The notes under the pieces: generated by a model
Databases searched by the model: none
Seen by the model: only the letters and a program-made list of their open reading frames with translations
Told to the model about the DNA's origin: nothing
In this document: in pieces, positions 8,989 through 20,834 of the stretch
Layout of the letters: each line of letters opens with the position of its first letter
How positions within the stretch are numbered: the stretch's first letter is position 1
Source of the DNA: RHKX01 sp963784885
Lineage (GTDB): Bacteria; Actinomycetota; Thermoleophilia; Solirubrobacterales; 70-9
Reading direction: 5' to 3'
Length of the DNA: 64,000 nt
Assembly (NCBI GenBank): GCA_963784885.1
Contig: CAWATA010000005.1
Location: 411,925 to 475,924 of the forward strand
Translations under genes and position numbers: made by a program

Positions 8989-8992
<4 letters not shown>
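8093..8992 (-). CDS. ftsX: cell division protein FtsX (ABC transporter permease)
   Basis: A 299-residue membrane protein: a first membrane segment about 21-43, a large extracytoplasmic loop (about 45-170) and three further segments (about 172-195, 222-245 and 270-292), the usual FtsX layout. FtsX with FtsE couples ATP hydrolysis inside the cell to peptidoglycan hydrolases outside during division. It starts at GTG 8990-8992, overlapping the ftsE stop by 4 bases (GTGA). In many actinobacteria an M23 peptidase follows ftsX; here an S41 protease takes that place and an M23 protein is encoded elsewhere (27854-29002). Confidence 0.95.
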
Positions 8993-9846
<854 letters not shown>

Positions 9847-10022
9847 ATTCGACAGCCTCCTTCGTCGGCGCCGCGGACGTTCCTCCGACCGCGCTGCGTG
9901 GGCGGAGCCGTGCAAGACGATGCCTGCGCGAAGCCAGCATCATAAGCAAAGGCTCACACAACGCTGATACTTCCCTCGCGAGCTGCACGTTCTCGCCCTG
10001 CCCCGCCCTTACGATCCCGCCC

Positions 10023-11045
10023 GTGGTTCACCTGCGGATCGTCGCCCCGAACTCCCAGTGCGACCACGTCGTCGAACTGCTCGAGAACTCGGAGTCGGTC
10101 TTCAACATCGTCCGGCTCGAGAACGTCGCGACCAAGCCCGACGGGGATCTGGTCCTCTGCGACGTGGCCCGTCGCGACGTCAGCTTGATCGTCGCCGACC
10201 TCCGCGAGCTCAACGTCGACGTCGACGGCTCGATCGCGATCGACGAGATCGACTCGGAGATCTCCGGGCTGAGCAGCCACGCGTTCCGGCGGCGACGCGA
10301 CGATCTCGGCTCCGACCCGGTCGTCTGGGAGAACGTCTCCTCACGGACGTCGGAGAACGTGGAGCTCTCGCAGAGCTACCTCGTCTTCATGACGGCGGCG
10401 ATGCTGATCGCCGCCGTAGGCATCTACTTCAATCAGCCGATCCTGATCGTCGGGGCGATGGTCGTCGGCCCCGACTTCGGCCCGATCGCCGGGATCTGCG
10501 TCGCCCTCGTCAACCGCAACCGCGAGCTCGTCCGTCGCTCGGCCGTGGCCCTGTTCGTCGGCTTCCTCGTCGGCACGGCGATCACCTGCGTCGCGACCGT
10601 GCTGCTCCGTGAGGTCGATCTGATCCCGCAGCGGATCGACTTCGAGTCCCACGTCCTCGTCAGGTTCATCGCCGAGCCCGACTTCTTCTCGGTCTACGTC
10701 GCGCTCGTCGCCGGCGTCGTCGGGATGCTCAGCCTCACCACCGCGAAATCGAGCGCCCTCGTCGGCGTGCTGATCTCGGTGGCGACCGTCCCGGCGGCTT
10801 CGAACATCGGCGTCGCGGCCGCGTACACCGACTGGTCGACCGCCCGCGGGGCGACGGTGCAACTCGGGCTCAACCTCGCCTCGATCTTCGCCGCCGGCCT
10901 GATGACGCTCGTCCTCCAGCGGCGGATCTACATGCGCCGCCGTCGCGACCACCTCAGCGACGGCGCCCGGGCGCCGGCCGGCCTGCCGATCGGCACGAGC
11001 CGCCGCCGCCACGTCGACCCCGATGAGGAGCCGGCAGCCGAGTAG
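10023..11045 (+). CDS. DUF389 family membrane protein
   Basis: A 340-residue protein with an N-terminal soluble region (1-105, ACT-like in size) and about six membrane segments in 120-305. The stretch AVGIYFNQPILIVGAMVVGP followed by DFGPIAG matches the conserved core of DUF389 (TIGR00341-type) proteins; transport function is not established. The start is GTG 10023, 7 bases after a TACGAT -10 hexamer (10010-10015), so the transcript is probably leaderless. The C-terminal 50 residues are Arg-rich and cytoplasmic. Convergent with nadA. Confidence 0.85.
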   Translation: MVHLRIVAPNSQCDHVVELLENSESVFNIVRLENVATKPDGDLVLCDVARRDVSLIVADLRELNVDVDGSIAIDEIDSEISGLSSHAFRRRRDDLGSDPVVWENVSSRTSENVELSQSYLVFMTAAMLIAAVGIYFNQPILIVGAMVVGPDFGPIAGICVALVNRNRELVRRSAVALFVGFLVGTAITCVATVLLREVDLIPQRIDFESHVLVRFIAEPDFFSVYVALVAGVVGMLSLTTAKSSALVGVLISVATVPAASNIGVAAAYTDWSTARGATVQLGLNLASIFAAGLMTLVLQRRIYMRRRRDHLSDGARAPAGLPIGTSRRRHVDPDEEPAAE

Positions 11046-11101
11046 GCGGAAGCCGGACGCGCCCGCCGGAGGCGCGCGGCCGATGGGCCTTCGCGGCGCC
11101 G

Positions 11102-12148
11102 CTAGCCGATTGCGACCATGCGCTCGATCGGCACCTTCGCCCGCTCGGCGATCTCGGGCGGCACCTTGACCTCGCCGGTCATGTCGCGAAGGCAGTCACG
11201 CAGCTTCGGGAGGGTGATCATCTTCATGTAGCGGCAGAAGGCCATGCGGTTGGCGGCGATCAGGCCGGCACGGGGCGCGGCCTGCTCGAGCGGGTAGAGC
11301 ATCCCCGTCTCGGTGGCGACGATGTAGGAGCCGGTCGGGTTCTGCTCGACGTGCTGAAGCATCCCCGACGTCGAGAGCATGTGGACGCCCTCGCCGGAGA
11401 TGTCGCCGGCCGCGACGTACTCCATCGCCTGCGTCGAGCAGCCGCACTCGGGATGGATCAGGAACTCGGAGTCCGGGTGCTCCGCGCGCATCGCGGTGAT
11501 GTCGTCGGGACGGATCCCGGCGTGGACGTGGCACTCGCCGTCCCAGATGTGGAACCGGCCGCGGCGCTCGGGGTCGTCGCGAATACCGGTCTCGCGCTCC
11601 ACGAACGAGCCGAGCCACATGTCGGGGCCGAAGAGGATCTCGGTCTCGGGCCCGTGCTCCTGCCAGATGTGATCGACGACGTCGACGGCGTTCGAGGAGG
11701 TGCAGCAGTAGTCGGTCTCGGCCTTGACCTCGGCCGAGGTGTTGACATACATGACGACGACGGCCCCGGGGTACTCCGCCTTCCAGGCGCGAAGCTGGTC
11801 GGCGGTGATCGAGTCGGCAAGGGAGCAGCCGGCGTGGAGGTCGGGAATCAGGACCGTCTTCTCCGGCGACAGAACCGAGGCCGTCTCGGCCATGAAGTGG
11901 ACGCCGCAGAACGCGATCACCTCCGACTCGGTCGCCGCCGCGGCACGCGAGAGGCCGAGTGAGTCGCCGACGTAGTCGGCGACGTCCTGGAGCTCGGGGA
12001 GCTCGTAGTTGTGAGCGAGGATGACCGCGTCGCGCTCGGCTGCGAGCGTCTTCACCTCCGCCGTCAGCTCGGCGATCTCCTCCGCGGTGAGGCCACCGCT
12101 CGAGGCGGGGAGATCCGGTTGGGACTGGACTGTCGGGAGTTCCTGCAT
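11102..12148 (-). CDS. nadA: quinolinate synthase A
   Basis: A 348-residue enzyme that condenses iminoaspartate with dihydroxyacetone phosphate to quinolinate in NAD synthesis. The three expected 4Fe-4S ligands are Cys81 (FCGVHFMAETA), Cys206 (WDGECHVHAG) and Cys305 (AFCRYMKM). HNYELPELQDVADYVGDS near the N-terminus is a family signature. The ATG at 12146-12148 follows GGGAGG by 5 bases. No nadB is seen beside it, and nadC lies about 1 kb away beyond the glycosylase gene. Two palindromes of TGAC-N4-GTCA type lie in the promoter region (12229-12286). Confidence 0.96.
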   Translation of the reverse strand: MQELPTVQSQPDLPASSGGLTAEEIAELTAEVKTLAAERDAVILAHNYELPELQDVADYVGDSLGLSRAAAATESEVIAFCGVHFMAETASVLSPEKTVLIPDLHAGCSLADSITADQLRAWKAEYPGAVVVMYVNTSAEVKAETDYCCTSSNAVDVVDHIWQEHGPETEILFGPDMWLGSFVERETGIRDDPERRGRFHIWDGECHVHAGIRPDDITAMRAEHPDSEFLIHPECGCSTQAMEYVAAGDISGEGVHMLSTSGMLQHVEQNPTGSYIVATETGMLYPLEQAAPRAGLIAANRMAFCRYMKMITLPKLRDCLRDMTGEVKVPPEIAERAKVPIERMVAIG

Positions 12149-12228
12149 CGGTGCCTCCCACCCATCTGGGCGGATCGTCCTTGATGTTCGCGAGCCGTCA
12201 CCGAAAGGGTCGATGGCGGACGAGCGAA

Positions 12229-12286
12229 TGACTGCGGTCAGTTTATCGCCGCGGCGACGCCGGCCTCGCTCGAATGACCGCGGTCG
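12229..12286. promoter_or_regulatory. paired palindromic operators between nadA and the glycosylase gene
   Basis: TGACTGCGGTCA (12229-12240) and TGACCGCGGTCG (12275-12286) both carry TGAC-N4-GTC and sit in the same longer direct repeat starting GAATGAC, 46 bp apart. The first overlaps a TAAACT -10 (12239-12244, minus strand) that would serve nadA; the second lies just before the TACGCT -10 of the plus-strand gene. Probably sites for an NAD-related repressor; the factor is unknown. Confidence 0.5.
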
Positions 12287-12308
12287 TGCTCATCTACGCT
12301 GCGACGCC

Positions 12309-13172
12309 GTGCCGGAGCTTCCCGAGGTCGAGATCGCCGTTCGCCGCATCGAGGGGATGCTGAAGGGCGCCGAGGTCGAGTCGGCGCTCGCGCCGGGTAT
12401 GGTCGCCCTGAAGAGCGTCAAGCCGCCGCTCGATGCGATCGTCGGCTCCGAGATCGGCGCAGTCCGCCGGGTCGGGAAGATGCCCGTCGTCGAGTTCACG
12501 CCGCACGGCGACTCCGGCGAGCTGGTGCTCCTGATCCACCTGATGTCGGCGGGAAGGCTCCAGGTCTTCGATGAGCGGGCCTCCCTGCGCGACCGCCGAT
12601 CGCGGGTCCTGATCCGCCTCGCCGACGGCCGCGAGCTCCGGCTCCGCGAGTTCGGGACCAAGCAACGAGCCTGGGCGAAGCTGATGCCGGACGCCGATCT
12701 CGAAGGCGATGGGATGGTCGCGACCCTCGGGCCCGAGGCCTGGCCCGCCCCTAGCGTCGAGGAGGTCGCCCGGCTCGTCGATGGGCCCCGTCACCTCCAC
12801 ACCCTCCTCCGCGACCAGCGCACGATCGCCGGGATCGGCCGCTCCTGGGTCGACGAGATCCTCTGGGAGGCCCGGCTCTCACCCTTCGTCAAGGGCGCCG
12901 AGCTGCAGGCCGACCAGATCGAGCGCCTTCACGCCGCCCTCTCGGTCCTCGACCGCGCGATCGACCACTACGAGGAGGTGGTCGGCGACAGCGTTCCGGA
13001 CAAGATGCCGATCCCACTGCAGGTCCATCGCCACGAGGGCGAGCCGTGCCCCCGCTGCGGCGACACGATCGCCGCGATCCACTACGCCGAGCGGATCACC
13101 TGCTACTGCCCGAATGAACAGACCGACGGCCGGATCCTCAAGGACCGTCGCCTCTCGCGGCTCCTGAAGTAG
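12309..13172 (+). CDS. Fpg/Nei family DNA glycosylase
   Basis: A 287-residue base-excision repair glycosylase/lyase. After removal of Met the protein starts PELPEVE, giving the catalytic Pro and Glu. The helix-two-turn-helix region carries RTIAGIGRSWVDEILW. The C-terminal zinc finger is changed: CPRCG is present, but the second half reads CYCPNEQ rather than CPxCQ, so one Cys is displaced. GTG 12309 lies 8 bases after a TACGCT -10 (12295-12300), so it is probably leaderless. It ends 1 base from the end of the convergent nadC gene. Whether it prefers oxidised guanine or pyrimidines cannot be told. Confidence 0.9.
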   Translation: MPELPEVEIAVRRIEGMLKGAEVESALAPGMVALKSVKPPLDAIVGSEIGAVRRVGKMPVVEFTPHGDSGELVLLIHLMSAGRLQVFDERASLRDRRSRVLIRLADGRELRLREFGTKQRAWAKLMPDADLEGDGMVATLGPEAWPAPSVEEVARLVDGPRHLHTLLRDQRTIAGIGRSWVDEILWEARLSPFVKGAELQADQIERLHAALSVLDRAIDHYEEVVGDSVPDKMPIPLQVHRHEGEPCPRCGDTIAAIHYAERITCYCPNEQTDGRILKDRRLSRLLK

Positions 13173-13173
13173 C

Positions 13174-14025
13174 TCAGGTCTCGAGCAACATCGAGAGGTC
13201 GAGCGCCGGCGCCGAGTGGGTGAGCGCGCCGACCGAGATGAAGTCGACCCCCGTCGCCGAGATCGCCCCGACCGTCTCGAGCGAGACGCCTCCCGACGCC
13301 TCGAGCGTGGCCGGCGATCCGCCGGAGGCGTCGCGCGCGGCCACGGCGCCGCGAAGCCCGTCGAGATCCATGTTGTCGAGGAGCAGGCGCGAGGCGCCGG
13401 CGGCAAGCGCGGCATCGACCTCCTCGGCGTCGCGGCACTCGACCTCGACCGGGATCTCGGGGTGAGCGGCGCGGGCGCGCTCGACGGCCCCGGTCACCCC
13501 GCCGGCGAGGACGATGTGGTTCTCCTTGATCAGTACGGCGTCGTAGAGGCCCATCCGGTGGTTCTGCCCGCCGCCGGCCCGGACGGCGCCCTTCTCCAGC
13601 GAGCGGAGCAGTGGGGTCGTCTTCCGGGTGTCGAGGATCACGGCGGTCCCTCCCTGCGAGCGCGACGCCTCGACGAAGCGGGCGGTGAGCGTCGCGATGC
13701 CCGAGAGGTGGCCGAGGAGGTTGAGCGCGACGCGCTCGCCGGCGAGCAGGGCGCGGGCCGGGCCGGCGACGACCGCGACCTGTCGCGGCATCGTCTCCGA
13801 CCAGGTCCCCTCGACGACGAGCTTGCCGAGATCGCCGGCGCCGGTGAGCCGGAACGCCTCGGCGGCGACGTCGAGGCCGAAGACGATGCCCGGCTGCTTC
13901 TGGACGATCTTGGCGCGGCCGCGGGCGTCGGCGGGAACGGTCGCGTCGGTGGTGATGTCGCCGTCGCCGAGGTCCTCGGCCAGCGCGTTCGCGACCAGCT
14001 CGGTCACGGCCGCGTCGACGCTCAC
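13174..14025 (-). CDS. nadC: nicotinate-nucleotide pyrophosphorylase (quinolinate phosphoribosyltransferase)
   Basis: A 283-residue enzyme converting quinolinate and PRPP to nicotinate mononucleotide. Seen: EDLGDGDITTDATVP near the N-terminus, DTRKTTPLLRSLEK, GGGQNHRMGLYDAVLIKENH and the C-terminal barrel strands EVECR, LLLDNM and EASGGV. It starts at GTG 14023-14025, overlapping the prfB stop by 4 bases (GTGA), so its translation is coupled to release factor 2. Length is normal for the family. Confidence 0.95.
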   Translation of the reverse strand: MSVDAAVTELVANALAEDLGDGDITTDATVPADARGRAKIVQKQPGIVFGLDVAAEAFRLTGAGDLGKLVVEGTWSETMPRQVAVVAGPARALLAGERVALNLLGHLSGIATLTARFVEASRSQGGTAVILDTRKTTPLLRSLEKGAVRAGGGQNHRMGLYDAVLIKENHIVLAGGVTGAVERARAAHPEIPVEVECRDAEEVDAALAAGASRLLLDNMDLDGLRGAVAARDASGGSPATLEASGGVSLETVGAISATGVDFISVGALTHSAPALDLSMLLET

Positions 14026-15135
14026 GCGGCGGCCTTGCCGGCGGCGCTCTGGAGCAGGTATTCGCGGATGAACCCGTCGAGGTCGCCGTCGAGGACGCGC
14101 TGGGCGTCGCCGACTTCGTGGCCGGTCCGGTGATCCTTGACCCGGGTCGAGGGGTGCAGCGTGTAGCTGCGGATCTGCGATCCCCACTCGACCGCCTTCT
14201 GCTCGCCGCGGGCGGACGCCAGCTCCTCCTCGCGCTTGCGCTCCTCCTCGGCGATCAAACGGGCCCGCAGCATCTGCATGGCGGTCGCCTTGTTCTGGGT
14301 CTGCGAGCGCTCGTTCTGGCACTGGACGACGATTCCGGTCGGGACGTGGGTGAGGCGGACGGCCGAGTCGGTCTTGTTGACGTGCTGGCCGCCGGCCCCC
14401 GACGCCCGGTAGGTATCGACGCGGATGTCGCCCTCGTCGAGCTCCACGTCGACGTCATCGGAGACGAGCGGGGAGACATCGAGCTGGGCGAAGGCGGTGT
14501 GGCGCCGCGATTGCGAGTCGAAGGGCGAGATCCGGACGAGGCGGTGGACGCCGCGCTCGGCGGCGAAGAGGCCGTAGGCGTTCTCGCCGCGGACGATGAA
14601 CGTCGCCGACTTCAGCCCCGCCTCCTCCCCCTCGGAAGCCTCCTTCATCTCGATCTCGAAGCCCCGCGATTCGGCCCAGCGCAGGTACATCCGCAGCAGC
14701 ATCTCCGCCCAGTCCTGGGAGTCGGTGCCGCCGGCGCCGGAGCGGATCGTGACGACCGCATCCCCCGCGTCGTGCTCGCCGCTGAACAGTCGCTGTTCCT
14801 CGAGCTCGGCGAGGCGGATCCCGATCGACTCGAGCTGGCTCTCGAGCTCGGCCGCCATCTCCTCGTCCTCGGCCGCCATCTCGGCGAGCTCGCCGAGATC
14901 GTCGACGTCGGCGGAGATCCCCTCCCAGAGGTCGATCTTGCGCTTAGCGCGCGTGTGCTCGGAGGAGACCTTCGCCGCCCGCTCCTGGTCGTCCCAGAAG
15001 CCCGGCGCCTGCATCTCCCCCTCGAGCCGATCTACCTCTGCCCGCAGCTGATCCGGGTCAAAGGTAGTCCCGGAGCAGGGTCAACTGCTCGCGGACCTCC
15101 GCGATGCGGGCGTTGGTCTCCGGCGCCTCGCTCAT
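14022..15135 (-). CDS. prfB: peptide chain release factor 2, made by +1 programmed frameshift
   Basis: RF2 ends translation at UGA and UAA. Frame zero starts at ATG 15133-15135 and runs 25 codons to CTT (15061-15063) and TGA (15058-15060). Slipping +1 on CTT TGA C continues as Asp-Pro-Asp-Gln and on to the long frame, giving about 370 residues. The SPF tripeptide that reads UGA is present in RISPFDSQSRRHT, and the GGQ catalytic loop in GAGGQHVNKT. A TAGCCT -10 (15145-15150) 9 bases before the ATG points to a leaderless mRNA. Without the frameshift the N-terminal domain would be truncated at the ATG at 15014. Confidence 0.95.
15057..15063 (-). promoter_or_regulatory. RF2 autoregulatory frameshift site CTT TGA C
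   Basis: The heptamer CTTTGAC with TGA as codon 26 is the same site and codon position as in E. coli prfB. The usual internal Shine-Dalgarno spacer is weak here: only CGGGA-TAC-like sequence precedes the CTT codon. Confidence 0.92.
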
Positions 15136-15150
15136 CGGCGAGGGAGGCTA

Positions 15151-15180
15151 GCGGGGCGGGCCTCCTGGGGCCCGCCCCGC
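15151..15180 (-). terminator. strong hairpin between secreted protein gene and prfB
   Basis: Perfect 12-bp stem GCGGGGCGGGCC / GGCCCGCCCCGC with a 6-base loop, just after the stop codon at 15187. No T tract follows. It separates the secreted-protein transcript from the prfB promoter. Confidence 0.65.
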
Positions 15181-15186
15181 CCTTGC

Positions 15187-16254
15187 TCAGGCGGAGGGAA
15201 GCTTCACCCCGTGATCGCTGATGACCTTGTCCTCGGCGGCGTCGCGGAGCTTCACGCTCAGCGTCGCCTTGCCCTTGCCGGCGCTGGGCCGGACCCGGAC
15301 CTTGACCTTCTTCGCGCCGACGCCGACGTCGACCCGCGCGTGGCCGACCCGCTTGCCGTTCTTGCGGAGCACGGCGTTGACCCTCGTCGCCTCGCCGCTG
15401 TCGACGCTGACGACGACCGTGCGGCCGCCGCCGCGCGACTTGACCTCGGTGCCGGCGACCGAAGCGGCGACGATGCTCGCCCCCAGCGGCTCCTCGCCGG
15501 GGCTCAGCTCGTAGGCACCCCACGGCGGGTTGGCGTTGACGACCCGGCCGTTCTCGCAGGTCGCGAGGAAGCTCGCGAAGCGGGCGTCGGGGCTGGTCGT
15601 CTCGATCCGATAGGTGCCGGCCGGGACGACCGACCAGACGATGCCGCCGTCCTCGGAGGTCTCGGTCTTACTCGGATCGGGGATCACGTTCTCGTTGAAG
15701 TAGATCGGCCCGTCGATCGCCGGCGACTCGGACGAGGTGGCACCGGGAACGCCGTGCGGGGTCCGCGCGTGGAACGTCTCGTAGTCGACGCCGCGAACGT
15801 TCCTCGCCGAGGCCGTGGTCACGATCACGCACTGCGACGGACGGCCCGTCGCTTCGTCGATCGGCACCGAGAGGATCGCCGCCAGCAGGCTGTATTCGAG
15901 GTCGGCCGGGGTCTGGAAGTTGGCGTTCTCGATGTCCTCGCCGCGCGTATGCATGGTCTGCAGGTCGATCTCGTTGTAGCCGTCCGGCGGATCGATGTAG
16001 GGAGTGACGTTCGTGTCGTCCGGCACCTCGAGCGAGTAGTCGCCGTTCACATCGGTCGTGGCGGTCAGACCCGGGATCTCCCGGATCTTGATCGTCGCGC
16101 CCTCCAGGTAGGTGCTCATGTGGTTGAACGCGTAGGCGCGCCCGGAGATCGTGACGGTGTCGGCGGAGGGACCGGCGCTCGCAGCACCCGGCAGCGCCAG
16201 CGCCCCGGCGACGACGGCGAGCAGCACCAATCGCAAGCTTGCGTACTTCTTCAC
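15187..16254 (-). CDS. secreted protein with N-terminal carboxypeptidase-regulatory-like fold
   Basis: A 355-residue exported protein starting at GTG 16252-16254 behind GAAAGGG. The signal peptide (about 1-27) ends GAASA. The first mature domain (about 33-90, ISGRAYAFNHMS to VNGDYSLEVPDDTNVTPYI) resembles CarboxypepD_reg/Cna-B beta-sandwich domains that decorate secreted proteins. The middle has two Cys (CVIVTT, ATCENGR) that may form a disulfide. The C-terminal 90 residues are Lys/Arg- and Val-rich beta strands of a type seen in many exported actinobacterial proteins. No enzyme motif. Role unknown, probably surface or matrix. Confidence 0.75.
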   Translation of the reverse strand: MKKYASLRLVLLAVVAGALALPGAASAGPSADTVTISGRAYAFNHMSTYLEGATIKIREIPGLTATTDVNGDYSLEVPDDTNVTPYIDPPDGYNEIDLQTMHTRGEDIENANFQTPADLEYSLLAAILSVPIDEATGRPSQCVIVTTASARNVRGVDYETFHARTPHGVPGATSSESPAIDGPIYFNENVIPDPSKTETSEDGGIVWSVVPAGTYRIETTSPDARFASFLATCENGRVVNANPPWGAYELSPGEEPLGASIVAASVAGTEVKSRGGGRTVVVSVDSGEATRVNAVLRKNGKRVGHARVDVGVGAKKVKVRVRPSAGKGKATLSVKLRDAAEDKVISDHGVKLPSA

Positions 16255-16439
16255 TTGGCCCTTTCTCTCAGGGTGCGGCCGATCCGCACGCGGAAAAACG
16301 AACCCCCGAATAGAGCATCGATCGTAACGCCGTCCGGAGAGCCCGGCGCCGGTAGCGGCTACGGAAACGGCGCGGTGCGGACCGGAAGTCGTCACACGCG
16401 GACCCCCACGCGTCACAGGCGATGGCCGAGGATCGATCG

Positions 16440-17414
16440 ATGGACGGCGATCGGCAGGAAACGGCGCTGGGACCGCCGCGTGCTGCCAAGCGATCCGCCG
16501 TCGACGATGCGATCGAAGCCGTCGCGGGCCGGCAGCAGCACCTGCTGACGTCGGCACAGCTGTGCGCCTGCGGGTTGAGCCCACGCGGCGTCCGCGACCG
16601 GGTCGCCGCCGGTCGCCTCCACCGGATCCACCCCGGCGTCCACTGCATCCATCCGCCCCCCTTTCGCCGCGAACAGCGGCTCCTCGCGGCGGTTCTCGCA
16701 TGCGGCCCGGGCACCTCGCTGAGCGACCTCTCCGCCGCCTTCCATCTCGGCATCGCGGATGTCGCCCCGACGCCTGTGCATGTCTGCAACGCCGGCGGCA
16801 CCGGCCGGACGCTGCGAAGGTTGGTCGTCCACCGGCGCGCCGTCGCGAGCCGTGACCTGCTGATCGTCAGGGGTATCCCGTGCACGTCGGCGGCCCGTAT
16901 CGCCCTCGACTGCGCGGCGACGCTGAAGGCGGACGACCTTGAAGCTCTGCTCCTCGCAGCCGACGCGCGACGGATCCTCAACCGGCGACGCCTCGGCGAG
17001 CTCCTGCAGGAACGCCGTGGACAGCCGGGCACCGCCGTGCTGCGAAGGCTGATCACCGACGATCCGGTCGAGACCCGCTCCCTGAATGAGCGGCGGATGC
17101 TCATGATCTGTCGCCGCTTCGGCGTGTCGGAGCCGCTCGTCAACCACCGGATCGACGTCGGCGAACGCCACTTCTACGCGGACTTCTGCTGGCCGCATCT
17201 GAGGCTGGTCGTCGAGGTCGACTCCTGGCGCTGGCACGGAGGCCGGCGAGCCGGCGAATCCGACGCCGATCGAGACCAACTGCTGTCGCTCGCCGGCTGG
17301 CGCGTAGTCCGGTTCACGCGCGATCAGGTCGTCGCGAAGGCCGAGCGAACGGGTCGACGGCTACTGGCCCTGACCGGCATCAACCGGCCTCCGCTCGAAG
17401 CGCGTGGCAGCTAG
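16440..17414 (+). CDS. DUF559 endonuclease-like protein with AbiEi-type N-terminal domain
   Basis: About 324 residues from ATG 16440, which has GAGG 8 bases upstream; ATG 16422 is possible. The N-terminal part (ALLTSAQLxxxG-like LLTSAQLCACGLSPRGVRDRV, RLHRIHPGVHC) resembles the winged helix of AbiEi-type antitoxin-like regulators. The C-terminal part (about 230-310) is a DUF559/Vsr-like PD-(D/E)xK fold with FYADFCWP, VVEVDSWRWHG and DQLLSLAGWRVVRFT. The D and E-x-D residues needed for metal binding are present. Such proteins are abundant and often multi-copy in actinobacteria; no partner toxin is seen here, so a toxin-antitoxin role is not supported. Confidence 0.75.
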   Translation: MDGDRQETALGPPRAAKRSAVDDAIEAVAGRQQHLLTSAQLCACGLSPRGVRDRVAAGRLHRIHPGVHCIHPPPFRREQRLLAAVLACGPGTSLSDLSAAFHLGIADVAPTPVHVCNAGGTGRTLRRLVVHRRAVASRDLLIVRGIPCTSAARIALDCAATLKADDLEALLLAADARRILNRRRLGELLQERRGQPGTAVLRRLITDDPVETRSLNERRMLMICRRFGVSEPLVNHRIDVGERHFYADFCWPHLRLVVEVDSWRWHGGRRAGESDADRDQLLSLAGWRVVRFTRDQVVAKAERTGRRLLALTGINRPPLEARGS

Positions 17415-17471
17415 CGGCGCCGACGGCGCCGAAATCTGCCAATCGGTGTAGCTACGGAACCGGCGCCGTGG

Positions 17472-20345
<2,874 letters not shown>

Positions 20346-20417
20346 CGAAGTCAGAGTACCGAACGGCCGGGCCGCTTCCGGCCGGCCGGCGGCGCACCGC
20401 CGGAACCTGCGGGCGGC

Positions 20418-20765
20418 TCAGGCCTCCCGGTTGCGCATCCGCGCCATCAGCCGCCGCGTCGTCGTCCGCTTGCGGCGCAACTCGCGATGGCGCTTGACCT
20501 GACGGCGGATGTCGAGCGAGACCTCCTTGATCGAGTGGTCCATCTTCTCCGAACGCTCCTCGGCGTGGAGGGTCGTGCGCTTCAGCCGCAGCGTCGCCTC
20601 GGCCACGTACTTCTCGCGGATCGCGGGGTTCGTCTCCTCCCGGAGAACGACCTCGAGGCGGGCATGCTCGGAGACCTGGCGGCTGACGCGGTCGAATCGC
20701 CTGCGGATGCTCTCCCGGCATTCGCCGTCAACCTCGAATCCTCGGCCGACGATCTCGATCTGCAC
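20418..20765 (-). CDS. hpf: short ribosome hibernation promoting factor (HPF/RaiA family)
   Basis: A 115-residue protein starting at GTG 20763-20765 with AGGAG 6 bases upstream. It has the beta-alpha-beta-beta-beta-alpha pattern of the family: IEIVGRGFEVDGE, RRRFDRVSRQVSEHARLEVVL, VAEATLRLKRTTLHAEE and KEVSLDIRRQVKRHREL, with a basic tail. HPF binds the 30S decoding region and silences or dimerises ribosomes in stationary phase. The C-terminal dimerisation domain of long HPF is absent. Gene order comF-hpf-secA is conserved in many bacteria. Confidence 0.9.
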   Translation of the reverse strand: MQIEIVGRGFEVDGECRESIRRRFDRVSRQVSEHARLEVVLREETNPAIREKYVAEATLRLKRTTLHAEERSEKMDHSIKEVSLDIRRQVKRHRELRRKRTTTRRLMARMRNREA

Positions 20766-20834
20766 GGTGGACTCCTCTCCGTCGCCTGCAGTCCCGGCAT
20801 CCTTATGCACCCACGCGCGATTCGCAACCGGTAC

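Noticed and set aside
14022..15014. RF2 starting at ATG 15014 as a shortened gene
   Set aside because: The upstream CTT TGA C site joins a conserved N-terminus starting at 15135.
16440..17414. Toxin-antitoxin pair with the AbiEi-like domain as antitoxin
   Set aside because: No AbiEii-type nucleotidyltransferase or other toxin is adjacent; the nuclease-like domain is in the same protein.
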